A stretch of 64,000 nucleotides of DNA from Anaeropeptidivorans aminofermentans (GTDB lineage Bacteria; Bacillota; Clostridia; Lachnospirales; UBA5962), in assembly GCF_940670685.1 (NCBI RefSeq), contig NZ_OW711693.1:744001-808000 (forward strand). The letters are read 5' to 3'. The translations under genes were made by a program, and so were the position numbers. This document shows, one piece after another, positions 28,639-36,930 of this stretch. Every line of letters begins with the position of its first letter. The stretch's first letter is position 1. The notes below the pieces were generated by a model. The model ran no database searches. It saw only the letters and a list, made by a program, of their open reading frames with translations, and was not told the DNA's origin.

Positions 28639-28810
28639 AAATCAAATGAAAACAATTATATAAAATACGAATTAAGGCGTGTTCACCCTAATCTAAGCAG
28701 GCATCTAAAATGACATTATTGCGTCCTCCTTTGTCAGCATTTCTTAGCAGATACCTTCCGGTATACGTTGTCAGCATTTCTTAGTATATTTTTCTAAATT
28801 GCATTTTTAA

Positions 28811-28860
28811 GTCCGCGTGAATATACGGTTTTGTTATCATTTCACTTTAAATTTACTATA
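28811..28860. repeat. Right end of a TIR element touching the DUF1697 stop
   Basis: GTCCGCGTGAATATACGG, then TTTTGTT and TTTAAATTTACTATA: the same right-end module as in other copies. Its TATAG (read on the minus strand) supplies the TAG stop codon of the DUF1697 gene. The left part of this copy is not clear; the sequence 28675-28800 contains a repeated GTCAGCATTTCTTAG but no gene. Confidence 0.65.
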
Positions 28861-29401
28861 ACATTTCATGCAGTTTATTTACGGTTTTCCAGTTTCTTGC
28901 CGTAGAGGACATAAAAAGCTTTGATAACTGGGCGGCGGCTTTTGATTTACGGATGCTTTGCTTACATAGAAGGTAAATTTCTCTTTTTCCTGTCCGTATA
29001 ATATCAGAGTCTGTACAATTTTTGCATAAGGCTTCTATTTTTGACCGCTCCGGCGGATTTTCTAAGAAATATACATAGAGATGTTCAACAGTCGGGTCGG
29101 CAGCTTCCGCTTCTGAAATTTCCTCCTGAGAAAAAGGCAAGTGCTCAATCAAACTGCTTATTTCATCTATATTACGTATTGTTACGCTGCTTTTAAAACC
29201 AAACTGCTTAGAAAATCCTTCTTCAATAATCTCTTGCAGCGGCTTCTCCTCAAGATCTGCCTCAAAAACAGCATTTCCGCTTTGGATATAAGTTTCCGGG
29301 TTTTTAAATCCCAAGTCAAAAAACAACTGCTTTAAATCATTCATTTTTACAATGTTTTTGCCGCCTACATTGATTCCCCTGAAAAGTACAGCATATTTCA
29401 T
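28856..29401 (-). CDS. DUF1697 family protein
   Basis: A 181-residue protein of the DUF1697 family: N-terminal YAVLFRGINVGGKNIVKM, AETYIQSGNAVFE-type middle (ETYIQSGNAVFEAD) and C-terminal TARNWKTVNKL. Normal length. The stop codon TAG is formed by the terminal bases of an adjacent TIR element, yet the family's C-terminus looks complete. The function of DUF1697 is unknown; some members occur with resistance or stress genes. It is downstream of a small ribbon-helix-helix gene on the same strand (about 50 bases). Confidence 0.88.
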   Translation of the reverse strand: MKYAVLFRGINVGGKNIVKMNDLKQLFFDLGFKNPETYIQSGNAVFEADLEEKPLQEIIEEGFSKQFGFKSSVTIRNIDEISSLIEHLPFSQEEISEAEAADPTVEHLYVYFLENPPERSKIEALCKNCTDSDIIRTGKREIYLLCKQSIRKSKAAAQLSKLFMSSTARNWKTVNKLHEML

Positions 29402-29450
29402 TTTACTTACCTCAATTCACCTTAGTTTAAATGATTTTATAATACTTTTA

Positions 29451-29627
29451 TTATTGTTTGCCGGAATCAAGCTTTATTTCCCCATGCTCTTTTTCGTATT
29501 TATTTATACAGTCTCTTATTAATATTAATATCTGGCTGTTTGCGGAGCGGCCTTCATAGTCCGCCACTACATGGAGCTTATTTAAAAGCTCTTTATCTAT
29601 CCTTATGGAAAGGCTTTTTATAGACAT
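29451..29627 (-). CDS. Small ribbon-helix-helix (Arc-type) DNA-binding protein
   Basis: A 58-residue protein. The N-terminal strand KSLSIRIDKEL, helix LNKLHVVADYEGRSANSQ and helix ILILIRDCINKYEKEHGE form a canonical ribbon-helix-helix fold, as in Arc/CopG/antitoxin proteins. TAGGAGTG lies five bases before the ATG. It is divergent from a 53-residue gene at 29753 across a short gap holding a perfect palindrome, and precedes DUF1697. It probably represses its own promoter. Confidence 0.8.
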   Translation of the reverse strand: MSIKSLSIRIDKELLNKLHVVADYEGRSANSQILILIRDCINKYEKEHGEIKLDSGKQ

Positions 29628-29694
29628 ATAATCACTCCTAAATGAGTTTAATATGTATCTATTTTATGTTTATTATGTGTCAATATGTTCAATA

Positions 29695-29713
29695 TAGATA
29701 TAAAATATATCTA
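29695..29713. promoter_or_regulatory. Palindromic operator candidate
   Basis: Perfect 8-bp inverted repeat TAGATATA-AAA-TATATCTA between the divergent ribbon-helix-helix gene and the 53-residue gene. A TATCTATTTTATG copy near 29655 resembles the right arm. It is a likely site for the adjacent repressor. Confidence 0.5.
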
Positions 29714-29752
29714 AAATGAATCTACGTAAAAATGATTTTAGGAGTGAATTGT

Positions 29753-29914
29753 ATGGTAGACTATGAAAAAATGTATTTTGAATTGTTTAATAAATTAACA
29801 GATATACTTTTAGACATACAGAAGATTCAACAAAGCATGGAAGAAATATACATTGGAAATGCAGGTAAACTTACCGCAATGCAAGAGCCTGTTATTAAAA
29901 ATCGCAATAGATAA
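29753..29914 (+). CDS. Small protein of unknown function (53 aa)
   Basis: The ATG at 29753 follows AGGAGTG by six bases; the same ribosome-site context is used by the divergent ribbon-helix-helix gene. The 53 residues form one amphipathic helix (YEKMYFELFNKLTDILLDI, continuing QKIQQSMEEIYI) and a polar tail. No family recognised. It could be the partner of the adjacent DNA-binding protein. Confidence 0.6.
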   Translation: MVDYEKMYFELFNKLTDILLDIQKIQQSMEEIYIGNAGKLTAMQEPVIKNRNR

Positions 29915-30030
29915 ATTTATAAAAATGCATATAAATGGAAAAATTTTAACGCCTTACTTGATTATATACCTTTTATAGTATAAACTTTAATTACAAAATA
30001 CGGATGAATCCGAAAAAGGAGCGTGCATGA

Positions 30031-32019
30031 ATGGAAAAGATTAAGCGTTCAGACTTTATGGAGTACAAATTTCTTTCTCAGCTTAAATTAAGCCCAAGCG
30101 GCTTAAAAACAGCCGTTATAGCAAAAAAGGCAAGCGACAGCAATTCATATTATTCTGTAATATATGTTGATAAGGGCGAGGGTTTTTATCCTCTTACGAG
30201 AGAAAAGGGAAATGTTGGATTTTTCCAATGGCTTGACGATGAAAATATAATTTTTTCTGAGCAAAGATGCCCTAAGGTTAAAGAGCTTAAAGAAAAAGGA
30301 TATGAGATTTCAACATTATATAAAATAAATATAAACGGCGGAGAAGCTTCCGAAGAATTAAGGCTTGATGTTACGGCAAAGGGCGTTGAGCTTATTGCTC
30401 CCGGAAAATACCTTGTTTTAGCCGATTATAATAATGCTCGTCCTGATTTGACAGGCAAAACAGATAAGGAAAAGGAAGAGCTTTTAAAAGAATACAAGAA
30501 AGAAGCAGACTATCAGGTAGTAGACGAGCTTCCTTACTGGTATAACGGAAAAGGCTTTACCAATAAAATGAGAAACCGCCTTTATATTTATTCCGAAGAG
30601 GGATTAAAGCCTGTTACGGGAGAACTTACTTATTTAAGCTCTTATGTCCTTTCAAAATGCAAAAAGTACATTGCCTATGAAACCCAGTGCTTTGAAACTG
30701 GCGTTCTCGACATTAAGAGCAGCCTCTATTTATACGACATAGAAAAAGGTGAATCAAGAAAGATTCTTGGTGATACATACTTCATAAAGAGTTATGATTT
30801 CTACAACGGAAAGCTTGTAATTGCCTTATCCGAAGGGGCTAAATACAATTTCCATCAGCATCCGGAATTTTATTTTCTCAGCCTTGAAGACGGAAGCCTT
30901 GAAAAAATCATGGATACAGATTTCTCTGTTCCAAGCGGCGTAGGAAGCGACTGCAAGCTTGGAGGCGGCTATGATTATAAGGTGTTTGGCGACGATCTTT
31001 ACTTTATCACCATTATGGGCTACCGTTCCGACGTATATAAATTGAACCTTACAGGAAGCCCTGAAATAAAATGCGTCACATCAAATGCAGGCAGCACAGA
31101 TATGTTTGACATCAGCGAAAAAGGCATTACTGCCGTAGCCATGTATGACGACAGGCTCCAAGAGGTTTATACCTATGAAGACGGCAAGCATATTCTTAAA
31201 AGTGCCTTTAATGCCCATATCTATGAAAATAAAATTTATTCCAAGCCCCAGTATTTTACGATTAAGGATGCTGACGGCTTTGAAATAGATTGCTGGGTAA
31301 TAGAGCCTGTAGGCTATGAAAAGGGTAAGAAATACCCTGCCATATTGGATATTCACGGCGGTCCGAAATCAGCCTATGGAGACGTATATTTCCATGAAAT
31401 GCAGCACTGGGCAAGCGAAGGCTATTTCGTTCTTTTTTCAAATCCCAGAGGAAGCGACGGCAAAGGCAACGAATTTGCTGAAATAAGAGGAAGATACGGA
31501 ACCGTTGATTACGATAATATTATGCAGTTTACCGACGAAGCCCTTAAGAGATACCCCGATATAGATTCTGAAAAGGTGGGCGTTACAGGCGGCTCTTACG
31601 GCGGATTTATGACAAACTGGATTGTAGGCCATACAGATAGATTTAAGGCAGCAGTTTCTCAAAGAAGTATCGCCAACTGGGTAAGCTTTTCAAATATCTG
31701 TGACATCGGCTATTATTTTGGGCCGGACCAGCAGCAGGCGGATACTTGGGGTGATGTTGAGAAGCTTTGGTGGCATTCTCCGCTTAAATATGCAAACAAC
31801 GTAAAAACGCCTATTTTATTCATTCATTCCGACGCGGACCACAGATGCTGGATACCGGAAGCATACCAGATGTTTACGGCTGTGAAGCTCCACGGCGTAG
31901 ATGCAAGATTATGCATTTTCCACGGAGAAAACCATGAGCTTTCCCGTTCAGGAAAGCCTGAACACAGGGATAGAAGGCTTAAGGAAATAATTGAGTGGAT
32001 GGATAAATATCTGAAATAA
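30031..32019 (+). CDS. S9-family prolyl oligopeptidase / acylaminoacyl peptidase
   Basis: A 662-residue serine peptidase. An N-terminal beta-propeller region (about 1-390) is followed by an alpha/beta-hydrolase domain. The nucleophile lies in GVTGGSYGGFMTNW (about residue 528), the acid in FIHSDADHRC and the histidine in HGENHELSR. No signal peptide, so cytoplasmic. Such enzymes release N-acyl amino acids or degrade oligopeptides. AAAAGGAG precedes the start. A strong terminator follows. Consistent with a peptide-using organism. Confidence 0.92.
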   Translation: MEKIKRSDFMEYKFLSQLKLSPSGLKTAVIAKKASDSNSYYSVIYVDKGEGFYPLTREKGNVGFFQWLDDENIIFSEQRCPKVKELKEKGYEISTLYKININGGEASEELRLDVTAKGVELIAPGKYLVLADYNNARPDLTGKTDKEKEELLKEYKKEADYQVVDELPYWYNGKGFTNKMRNRLYIYSEEGLKPVTGELTYLSSYVLSKCKKYIAYETQCFETGVLDIKSSLYLYDIEKGESRKILGDTYFIKSYDFYNGKLVIALSEGAKYNFHQHPEFYFLSLEDGSLEKIMDTDFSVPSGVGSDCKLGGGYDYKVFGDDLYFITIMGYRSDVYKLNLTGSPEIKCVTSNAGSTDMFDISEKGITAVAMYDDRLQEVYTYEDGKHILKSAFNAHIYENKIYSKPQYFTIKDADGFEIDCWVIEPVGYEKGKKYPAILDIHGGPKSAYGDVYFHEMQHWASEGYFVLFSNPRGSDGKGNEFAEIRGRYGTVDYDNIMQFTDEALKRYPDIDSEKVGVTGGSYGGFMTNWIVGHTDRFKAAVSQRSIANWVSFSNICDIGYYFGPDQQQADTWGDVEKLWWHSPLKYANNVKTPILFIHSDADHRCWIPEAYQMFTAVKLHGVDARLCIFHGENHELSRSGKPEHRDRRLKEIIEWMDKYLK

Positions 32020-32033
32020 AAGCTGATTATATG

Positions 32034-32078
32034 AAAGCATACAGGTAGATGACTTTATATCACCTGTATGCTTTTTTA
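32034..32078 (+). terminator. Terminator after the S9 peptidase gene
   Basis: AAAGCATACAGGT / ACCTGTATGCTTT, 13-bp perfect stem, 15-base loop, T6 run. Confidence 0.92.
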
Positions 32079-32592
32079 TTTTTAAAAGATAGTTTTACCT
32101 TTATTTAAAAAAGCAAAAATATAGACAGAGAAGCCTTTTATTTGTACATAAGAGATTTAGAAGATGGTATAAAGATAAGATTTTTAAATTGTTTTCTAAA
32201 AAGATTTCCTAAGATGGGATATTATGTATATCAGTATTGGCGTAAGAGTATAATAAATGTATTTTAATTTATATACAGATGATGTATAATGAATACATTT
32301 CTTGAAGAGAATTATTCAACCAGCCTTATATTAGAGCATGCCCAAAAGTCCATTTTGCCATAGAAATGCGGCTTCATTGTCGAATTTTATTGCAAATAAT
32401 ACTCTATAAGCTTAAAGCTTATAAATGTATTTCTGATGTAAAATGTAAAATTAACCTTATTTTATATCCTTGTTGATTTAACTATTTTCAGACACTCCTA
32501 GGGTATATAAATATGTTTTCAAAAATAAATATATAAGCAGGAATTTGTATACAATAAATTAAAATATCGCAGTATTTAAAGGAGTAAATATT
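32079..32592. other. AT-rich gap with a repeat fragment
   Basis: No coding frame found. Positions 32337-32400 match part of the second repeat family (TTTTGCCATAGAAATGCGG then CTTCATTGTCGAA). The rest is AT-rich and unstructured; the lipoprotein promoter could not be located with confidence. Confidence 0.5.
32337..32400. repeat. Second dispersed repeat family, partial copy
   Basis: Aligns by eye with 40155-40205 and 1525-1560: CATTTTGCCATAGAAATG, CGGCTTCATTGTCGAA. No inverted ends seen. Confidence 0.45.
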
Positions 32593-33069
32593 ATGAAAAA
32601 AGCCATATTAAAAATAATTATAACAGCCCTTTCTGTAATGACAGTAACTGCAGGCTGTACAGGTTCAATGAATGCTTTAGAAAGCATACAGCCGCCGGTT
32701 CCGGCTGCGGAAAACATAGAGCAAAGCACTGTAGCAGCGGAGCCTAAGTCTTTAAAAGAATATGTTGACCTTAATAAAGAAAACGGTAAGTTTGACCCTT
32801 TGCTTACAAAAGAGAATGATACGGTTACAGGCGAGCTTGACGCTACGGAAGATACGCTTATATTTACTTTTAAATATAAAGAAGGGGCAAAAATAAGCCA
32901 AGATATGAAAAAGCATCTTTCCGAAGGCTTGAATCAGGTGGAGGAGCTGTATAAATCTTTTGCATCTACCATAGCAAAGAACATCGGAAGCGATATCGTG
33001 AAAATAGAAATTAAATATATTGATTATGAGGGAAATCCTTTAGCTGAAAAAGTATACAGCAATAAATAG
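32593..33069 (+). CDS. Lipoprotein, DUF4854-like
   Basis: A 158-residue secreted lipoprotein. Residues 1-21 are a type II signal peptide (MKKAILKIIITALSVMTVTA) with lipobox TAGC. A Pro/Ala/Glu-rich linker leads to a ~100-residue domain with the pattern SLKEYVDLNKEN...LIFTFKYKEGAKISQDMK...IEIKYIDYEGNPLAEKVYS, which resembles DUF4854. AAAGGAG lies before the ATG. Function unknown; surface-exposed. Confidence 0.75.
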   Translation: MKKAILKIIITALSVMTVTAGCTGSMNALESIQPPVPAAENIEQSTVAAEPKSLKEYVDLNKENGKFDPLLTKENDTVTGELDATEDTLIFTFKYKEGAKISQDMKKHLSEGLNQVEELYKSFASTIAKNIGSDIVKIEIKYIDYEGNPLAEKVYSNK

Positions 33070-33285
33070 GGCTTGCTCTTGAAGTTTATATTATTGCAGT
33101 AAATCCTTGGTGTAAATATTAATACGGCAAGCCTATGAAAAAAATGGAATAAGCTTTTGATTTTAGCATTCGGGCTTTAATCAATTTAATGAAAAAGTAT
33201 TTGGCCGTAGTGTCTTGCCAGAATTTCATCTTGACGAGAGGCCAAACGCTCTCATGGGTTTGGGCCTAAATATTAACAAAACAGC

Positions 33286-33314
33286 TTGACAAAATAACAG
33301 TATTGTTATACAAT
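33286..33314 (+). promoter_or_regulatory. Promoter of tRNA-Ser
   Basis: TTGACA (33286-33291), 17-base spacer and TACAAT (33309-33314), 48 bases ahead of the mature tRNA. Confidence 0.8.
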
Positions 33315-33361
33315 TATCTGCGTTGCTTAGTTCAGCCTAAGTATCTATAATTTAATACTGT

Positions 33362-33447
33362 GGAGGGTTACCGAAGTGGTCATAACGGGGCGGTCTTGAA
33401 AACCGTTTGTCTTAACGGGCGCAAGGGTTCGAATCCCTTACCCTCCG
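33362..33447 (+). tRNA. tRNA-Ser (anticodon UGA)
   Basis: An 86-base type II tRNA with a long variable arm. Acceptor GGAGGGT pairs with ACCCTCC; the anticodon arm GCGGT-CTTGAAA-ACCGT shows anticodon TGA, reading UCA and related serine codons; T arm AAGGG-TTCGAAT-CCCTT. Discriminator G, as in serine tRNAs. No encoded CCA. A terminator follows. No integrase or att duplication is seen next to it. Confidence 0.97.
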
Positions 33448-33453
33448 TAAAAG

Positions 33454-33489
33454 AAAAACTCATAAATCTTAGATTTATGAGTTTTTTTG
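33454..33489 (+). terminator. Terminator after tRNA-Ser
   Basis: AAAACTCATAAATCT / AGATTTATGAGTTTT stem with a T7 run, 7 bases after the tRNA. Confidence 0.9.
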
Positions 33490-33699
33490 TGTCTAAAAAT
33501 ATTACCCTTACGGGTTTAAAATGTTTTTGAGAGACTTCTTGCTTTTCGTAGGTTCTTTATTTATTTTGCTATGTTTAGTTCATGTAGTATTTTACCTAGA
33601 GAATTTCAAAACATATAAAGTAAAGAAATGGGAAAGCTTCCACACAATAAGCCTTTTCTTGGTTTATTGCAGAGAGGGTAAAATAATGCTATGATGCTT

Positions 33700-33829
33700 T
33701 ATAGTCAATTTCAAATGAAACAGTAATAAAAATCGTATATTTTGAACGGCTTAAACATAGGGATTCTATATATTTAAGCCGTTTATGAAAAATAGACTTT
33801 TATTGCATCCTTCTGTGAAATTTACTTTA
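33700..33829. repeat. TIR element, minimal 130-bp form
   Basis: TATAGTCAATTTC at the left and GAAATTTACTTTA at the right. It differs from 54124-54253 at about seven positions over 130 bases, making these the two most similar copies. The central GGCTTAAACATA...TATTTAAGCC hairpin and flanking AATAAAAATCG / AGACTTTTATT arms give one long foldback. Confidence 0.88.
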
Positions 33830-33892
33830 ACTGACACTATTGCTGATTGCAAAGAATTGCGGCACATAATTCTTAATTGGGGGGATATTCAT

Positions 33893-34459
33893 ATGAAGAG
33901 TGAGAAATCGGAGCTGTCATTCAATCAACGGGAAGCGCTGCTTAAAACATTAAAGAACCGCTTTGAGAAAAACAGAAATCGGCATCAGGGCCTTGAATGG
34001 GATAAAATACAGGAAAAATTAGAAGCAAATAGTGGGAAACTATGGTCCCTGAATGAAATGGAAATCACCGGCGGAGAGCCTGATGTTGTGGGGTTTGACC
34101 ATGAGACAGGAGAATATATTTTTTATGATTGCGCAGGGGAAAGCCCAAAAGGCCGCAGAAGCATTTGCTATGACCGTGAGGCACTGGAGTCGCGAAAGGC
34201 TCATAAACCGGAGCATAACGCTGTCGATATGGCAGAATTTATGGGCATTGAATTATTAACGGAAGAACAATACCGGCAATTACAGGGGCTTGGGAATTTT
34301 GATACAAAAACCTCAAGCTGGATAAAAACCCCTGCTAATATCAGAAAGCTCGGCGGGGCGCTCTTTTGTGACCGCCGCTATGATACAGTCTTTGTATACC
34401 ATAACGGAGCAGAATCTTATTATGCCGCCAGGGGCTTTCGCGGTTTTATAAAGGTTTAA
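33893..34459 (+). CDS. DUF4256 family protein
   Basis: A 188-residue protein of the DUF4256 family. Typical segments: LKNRFEKNRNRHQGLEW near the start, MEITGGEPDVVGFD, FYDCAGESPKGRRSICYD and the C-terminal GALFCDRRYDTVFVYHNGA with RGFRG. The longest frame begins at 33785 inside a TIR element, but the ATG at 33893 behind GGGGGATATT fits the family's N-terminus. The family's role is unknown. Followed by an imperfect hairpin at 34569. Confidence 0.85.
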   Translation: MKSEKSELSFNQREALLKTLKNRFEKNRNRHQGLEWDKIQEKLEANSGKLWSLNEMEITGGEPDVVGFDHETGEYIFYDCAGESPKGRRSICYDREALESRKAHKPEHNAVDMAEFMGIELLTEEQYRQLQGLGNFDTKTSSWIKTPANIRKLGGALFCDRRYDTVFVYHNGAESYYAARGFRGFIKV

Positions 34460-34840
34460 ATTTTATGCGGCGGGAAAAACTGTGACAATGGCTTTATAAC
34501 TTCTCTGGTATCAGAGAGGCGATTTGGCGCTGTAAAGATTTTCCTCTTTCTGAAGGATTGCTGTAAAGGTGTGATGTCTGTTGGCCCAACAGGCATCACA
34601 CTTTAGATTTAATAAAATTCATGATGCAGGTTTTTCATATAAGTATTAAAGATTCGGAAACTTTATCCTGCTTAATATATATTTCATTGTAAAACTCAGA
34701 TGTTTAGTTGTTAATTAACCTTACTTCTTCACTCGTATAGGATATAGCTGCCGCCGGCTTTTTATAATGCTATTGCTGCCGAATCTCAAGCAATGGGATT
34801 TGCAGATGGGATATATCTTTAAGCCTATTATAAATCAGTT
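34460..34840. other. Convergent gap with hairpins
   Basis: Between the DUF4256 and DUF2200 genes, which face each other. It holds a TCTCTGGTATCAGAGA hairpin near 34502 and a strong inverted repeat GTGTGATGTCTGTTGG / CCAACAGGCATCACAC at 34570-34602. No open frame of interest. Confidence 0.5.
34569..34604. terminator. Terminator-like hairpin
   Basis: Sixteen-base stem with one mismatch, followed by CTTTAGATTT rather than a long T run. It may end transcription of DUF4256 or protect RNA ends. Confidence 0.5.
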
Positions 34841-35194
34841 TTATGATTTTCTTAATATTTTTTCCATGCTTTTCCCTTTCGCTAATTCATCGATAAGTTT
34901 ATCAAGATAACGTATTTTTTGCATCATTTTATCCTCTATTTCTTCAACACGGTATCCGCATATAGAGCCTGTAATCAGTGAAGCGTTAGGGTTCATTTCC
35001 GGTGCGTTTTCAAAAAAGTCTTCAATGTTAATATCACTATCCAACTGCCTTTTTAAGCCTTCCTCATCATATCCTGTCAGCCAAAGAATAATTTGGTCGA
35101 CCTCAGCCTTGGTACGGCCTTTATTCTCTGCTTTTTTTACATAAAGGGGATAAACACTGTTAAATGGTGTTTTAAAAATTCTTGGGTTTTTCAT
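34841..35194 (-). CDS. DUF2200 family protein
   Basis: A 117-residue protein of the DUF2200 family: [53 protein letters not shown] and [15 protein letters not shown] are characteristic. Full length. Members are small cytoplasmic proteins of unknown function. The start is the ATG at 35194; an AAGATGGGAGAAAAAAG context precedes it, with GGGAG as a likely ribosome site. Confidence 0.9.
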   Translation of the reverse strand: MKNPRIFKTPFNSVYPLYVKKAENKGRTKAEVDQIILWLTGYDEEGLKRQLDSDINIEDFFENAPEMNPNASLITGSICGYRVEEIEDKMMQKIRYLDKLIDELAKGKSMEKILRKS

Positions 35195-35497
35195 CTTTTT
35201 TCTCCCATCTTAAAATAAATACAATATATAGAAAGCGAAATAATAGCTTGTCTTACTATAGAATACTATTATAATTTTATAGTATTCTTTGATAGCCGGC
35301 AAGATAATCAAGGGTTTTAATAATTCTTATGTGAAAACCAAGATTATTTATTAAACGCACTTTATTCTTTCAATTTTCTGTCAAACATGCTAGAATAGGC
35401 TAAAAATTGAATACATCAGCCAAAGACTTTATATAAAAGGCATAAAGCCGGCATAAACGCGAACTTTACTTAATTTGTAAATTCATATATTTTCCCT

Positions 35498-35606
35498 TAA
35501 ATGATGTTAAGGGATATTAGCCGTGGTGATGTTAACGGTCACAAGAGCTTAAGTCCTTTCCTATCGTTAATAGCGGCACATTTCGTATATGAAATGTGCT
35601 TTTTAT
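35498..35606 (+). promoter_or_regulatory. Structured 5' leader, possible riboswitch or attenuator
   Basis: Hairpin CCCTTAA-ATGATG-TTAAGGG is followed by a larger stem: GCCG plus GTTAACG can pair with CGTTAAT plus CGGC across about 30 bases. A final stem GCACATTTC / GAAATGTGC with TTTTTAT looks like a terminator, and its first bases overlap the right arm of the previous stem, so the two could exclude each other. No known riboswitch class was recognised. Confidence 0.4.
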
Positions 35607-35624
35607 ACGGAGGGAGCTTAAAAA

Positions 35625-35714
35625 ATGATGCAGAAGCCAGCCTATAAATTGTTTTTTAGTGAGTGCCCTATTATGGTTAGCAGACATTTTTTCATCTTTA
35701 TTAACCTAATTTAA
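35625..35714 (+). CDS. Possible 29-residue peptide
   Basis: Two tandem ATGs follow GGAGGGAGCTT; the frame ends with TAA 22 bases before the Nudix gene. The peptide (begins MMQKPAYKLFFSECPIM) resembles no family I know. It could be a leader peptide or a decayed gene start. Confidence 0.35.
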   Translation: MMQKPAYKLFFSECPIMVSRHFFIFINLI

Positions 35715-35736
35715 GATTTAGATAAGGAGTGCAGGT

Positions 35737-36150
35737 ATGCAGGTATATAATTTAATAGCCGTATTTGATTTTTCATGTGAAAAGCTTCTGATGTGCGAAA
35801 GGAAAAAAGACCCCTATATAGGCCTTTTTAATTTCGTAGGAGGAAAAAAGGAAGAACATGAGCACTCCGATGAGGCAGCATATCGTGAATTATTTGAGGA
35901 AACGGCTATAAAGAAAGAGGATATAGCATTAACCCATTTGATGGACTTTGTATATTATTTAGGCGATTGCAAAGTAGAGGTATATGCGGGAAGGCTTAAC
36001 AGAACTTTATCCATATTCGGCGATGAAAATAAGCTTTATTGGTCCGGGATAGACTGTGACTTTTTTGATATGTCTAAATATGCGGGAGAAGGCAATATAG
36101 GCCATATTATGGAGCAGATTAAAATATATAGAGAGCATATTTTTAAATAA
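35737..36150 (+). CDS. Nudix hydrolase
   Basis: A 137-residue pyrophosphohydrolase acting on a nucleoside diphosphate linked to another group. The Nudix box starts at GKKEEHEHSDEAAYRELFEE (about residue 36): G-x5-E-x7-REL-x-EE are all present, with alanine in place of the last glycine. Fold elements before (FDFSCEKLLMCERKK) and after are normal. TAAGGAGTGCAGGT precedes the ATG. It heads a run with the pyrophosphatase-like gene (26 bases on). Substrate unknown. Confidence 0.9.
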   Translation: MQVYNLIAVFDFSCEKLLMCERKKDPYIGLFNFVGGKKEEHEHSDEAAYRELFEETAIKKEDIALTHLMDFVYYLGDCKVEVYAGRLNRTLSIFGDENKLYWSGIDCDFFDMSKYAGEGNIGHIMEQIKIYREHIFK

Positions 36151-36176
36151 TAGAGGCCTTTTCATAGGAGGTATTT

Positions 36177-36524
36177 ATGAGCTATAAAGAGGAATTTTGG
36201 GAAATGATAGATAAATTAGTTGAAAGTTCAAAAATAATCATCGACAGGCCAAAAGGAAGCGCTCATCCCAAATATCCTGATTTCATATATAAAGTAGACT
36301 ACGGCTATCTGGAAAACACCGCTTCCATGGACGGAGGCGGCATAGACGTATGGGTAGGAACAAGGCAGGAAGCCGCAGCAGATGCTATCATATGCACTGT
36401 AGATTTAACAAAACGCGATTCCGAAATAAAAATACTCATTGGCTGTACGGAAGAAGAAAAAAATCTTGTATATGAAATTCATAACGAAACGGAAATGATG
36501 AAGGGCATTCTCATAAAAAGATAA
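36177..36524 (+). CDS. Inorganic pyrophosphatase-like protein
   Basis: A 115-residue protein similar to the short clostridial family annotated as inorganic pyrophosphatase. Seen: IIIDRPKGSAHPKYPDFIY, VDYGYLENTASMDGGGIDVW. The YGYL and D-x-D-like (GGGIDVW) elements recall the active-site region of family I pyrophosphatases, but several metal ligands of the full enzyme are missing and the protein is much shorter. A true activity is uncertain. Ribosome site AGGAGG six bases before the ATG. Lies beside the Nudix gene, whose reaction could release pyrophosphate. Confidence 0.78.
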   Translation: MSYKEEFWEMIDKLVESSKIIIDRPKGSAHPKYPDFIYKVDYGYLENTASMDGGGIDVWVGTRQEAAADAIICTVDLTKRDSEIKILIGCTEEEKNLVYEIHNETEMMKGILIKR

Positions 36525-36633
36525 AATCGAACTCAGGAAGAAGCTGCGCCGGATGATGTTAAAGCGCCCTTTCTATTTGGAAATGCCCGATGAATACAGG
36601 AAAGAGACACGGAATAAGGAGGTGTAATGCAAA

Positions 36634-36930
36634 ATGAGCAAAAAAATCTATGAATACGATACATTGATTCAAGCCTCCGAAGCAGGCAAGGGAGGGGCTT
36701 ATGTATGCTTTCCATACGATATCCGTGAGGAGTTCGGAAAAGGCAGAGTAAAGGTTCATGCGACCTTCGACGGAGAACCGTATGATGGAAGCATTGTTCA
36801 TATGGGCATAAAAAATGCCGATGGCTCTGTGTGCTATATTATAGGTATCCTTAAGGATATTCGTAAAAAAATCGGTAAGGAGCCGGGGGATAGGGTGCAC
36901 GTTACGATAAGAGAGCAGTCTTTCGAATAA
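36634..36930 (+). CDS. DUF1905 family protein
   Basis: A 98-residue small beta-barrel protein of the DUF1905 family (KGGAYVCFPYDIREEFGKGRVKVHATFDG split over the first strands, then GDRVHVTIRE). It consists of the DUF1905 domain alone, without the C-terminal YdeI-like helix bundle often fused to it. AAGGAGGTG precedes the start. The upstream 110 bases hold a short frame ending in MPDEYRKETRNKEV that may be a gene remnant. The stop codon is followed immediately by a TIR element. Confidence 0.87.
   Translation: MSKKIYEYDTLIQASEAGKGGAYVCFPYDIREEFGKGRVKVHATFDGEPYDGSIVHMGIKNADGSVCYIIGILKDIRKKIGKEPGDRVHVTIREQSFE

Larger units (their letters stand above)
35195..35736. other. Gap with a structured leader and a small open frame
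   Basis: The first half is AT-rich. From about 35500 there are several inverted repeats ending in a terminator-like hairpin at 35577, then a good ribosome site and a 29-codon frame just ahead of the Nudix gene. The two are listed separately. Confidence 0.5.

Noticed and set aside
33362-33447. tRNA-Ser as an integration site
   Set aside because: No integrase gene and no duplicated tRNA 3' end seen in the window.
36177-36524. Calling this a full family I inorganic pyrophosphatase
   Set aside because: Too short and lacking several metal ligands; kept only as pyrophosphatase-like.
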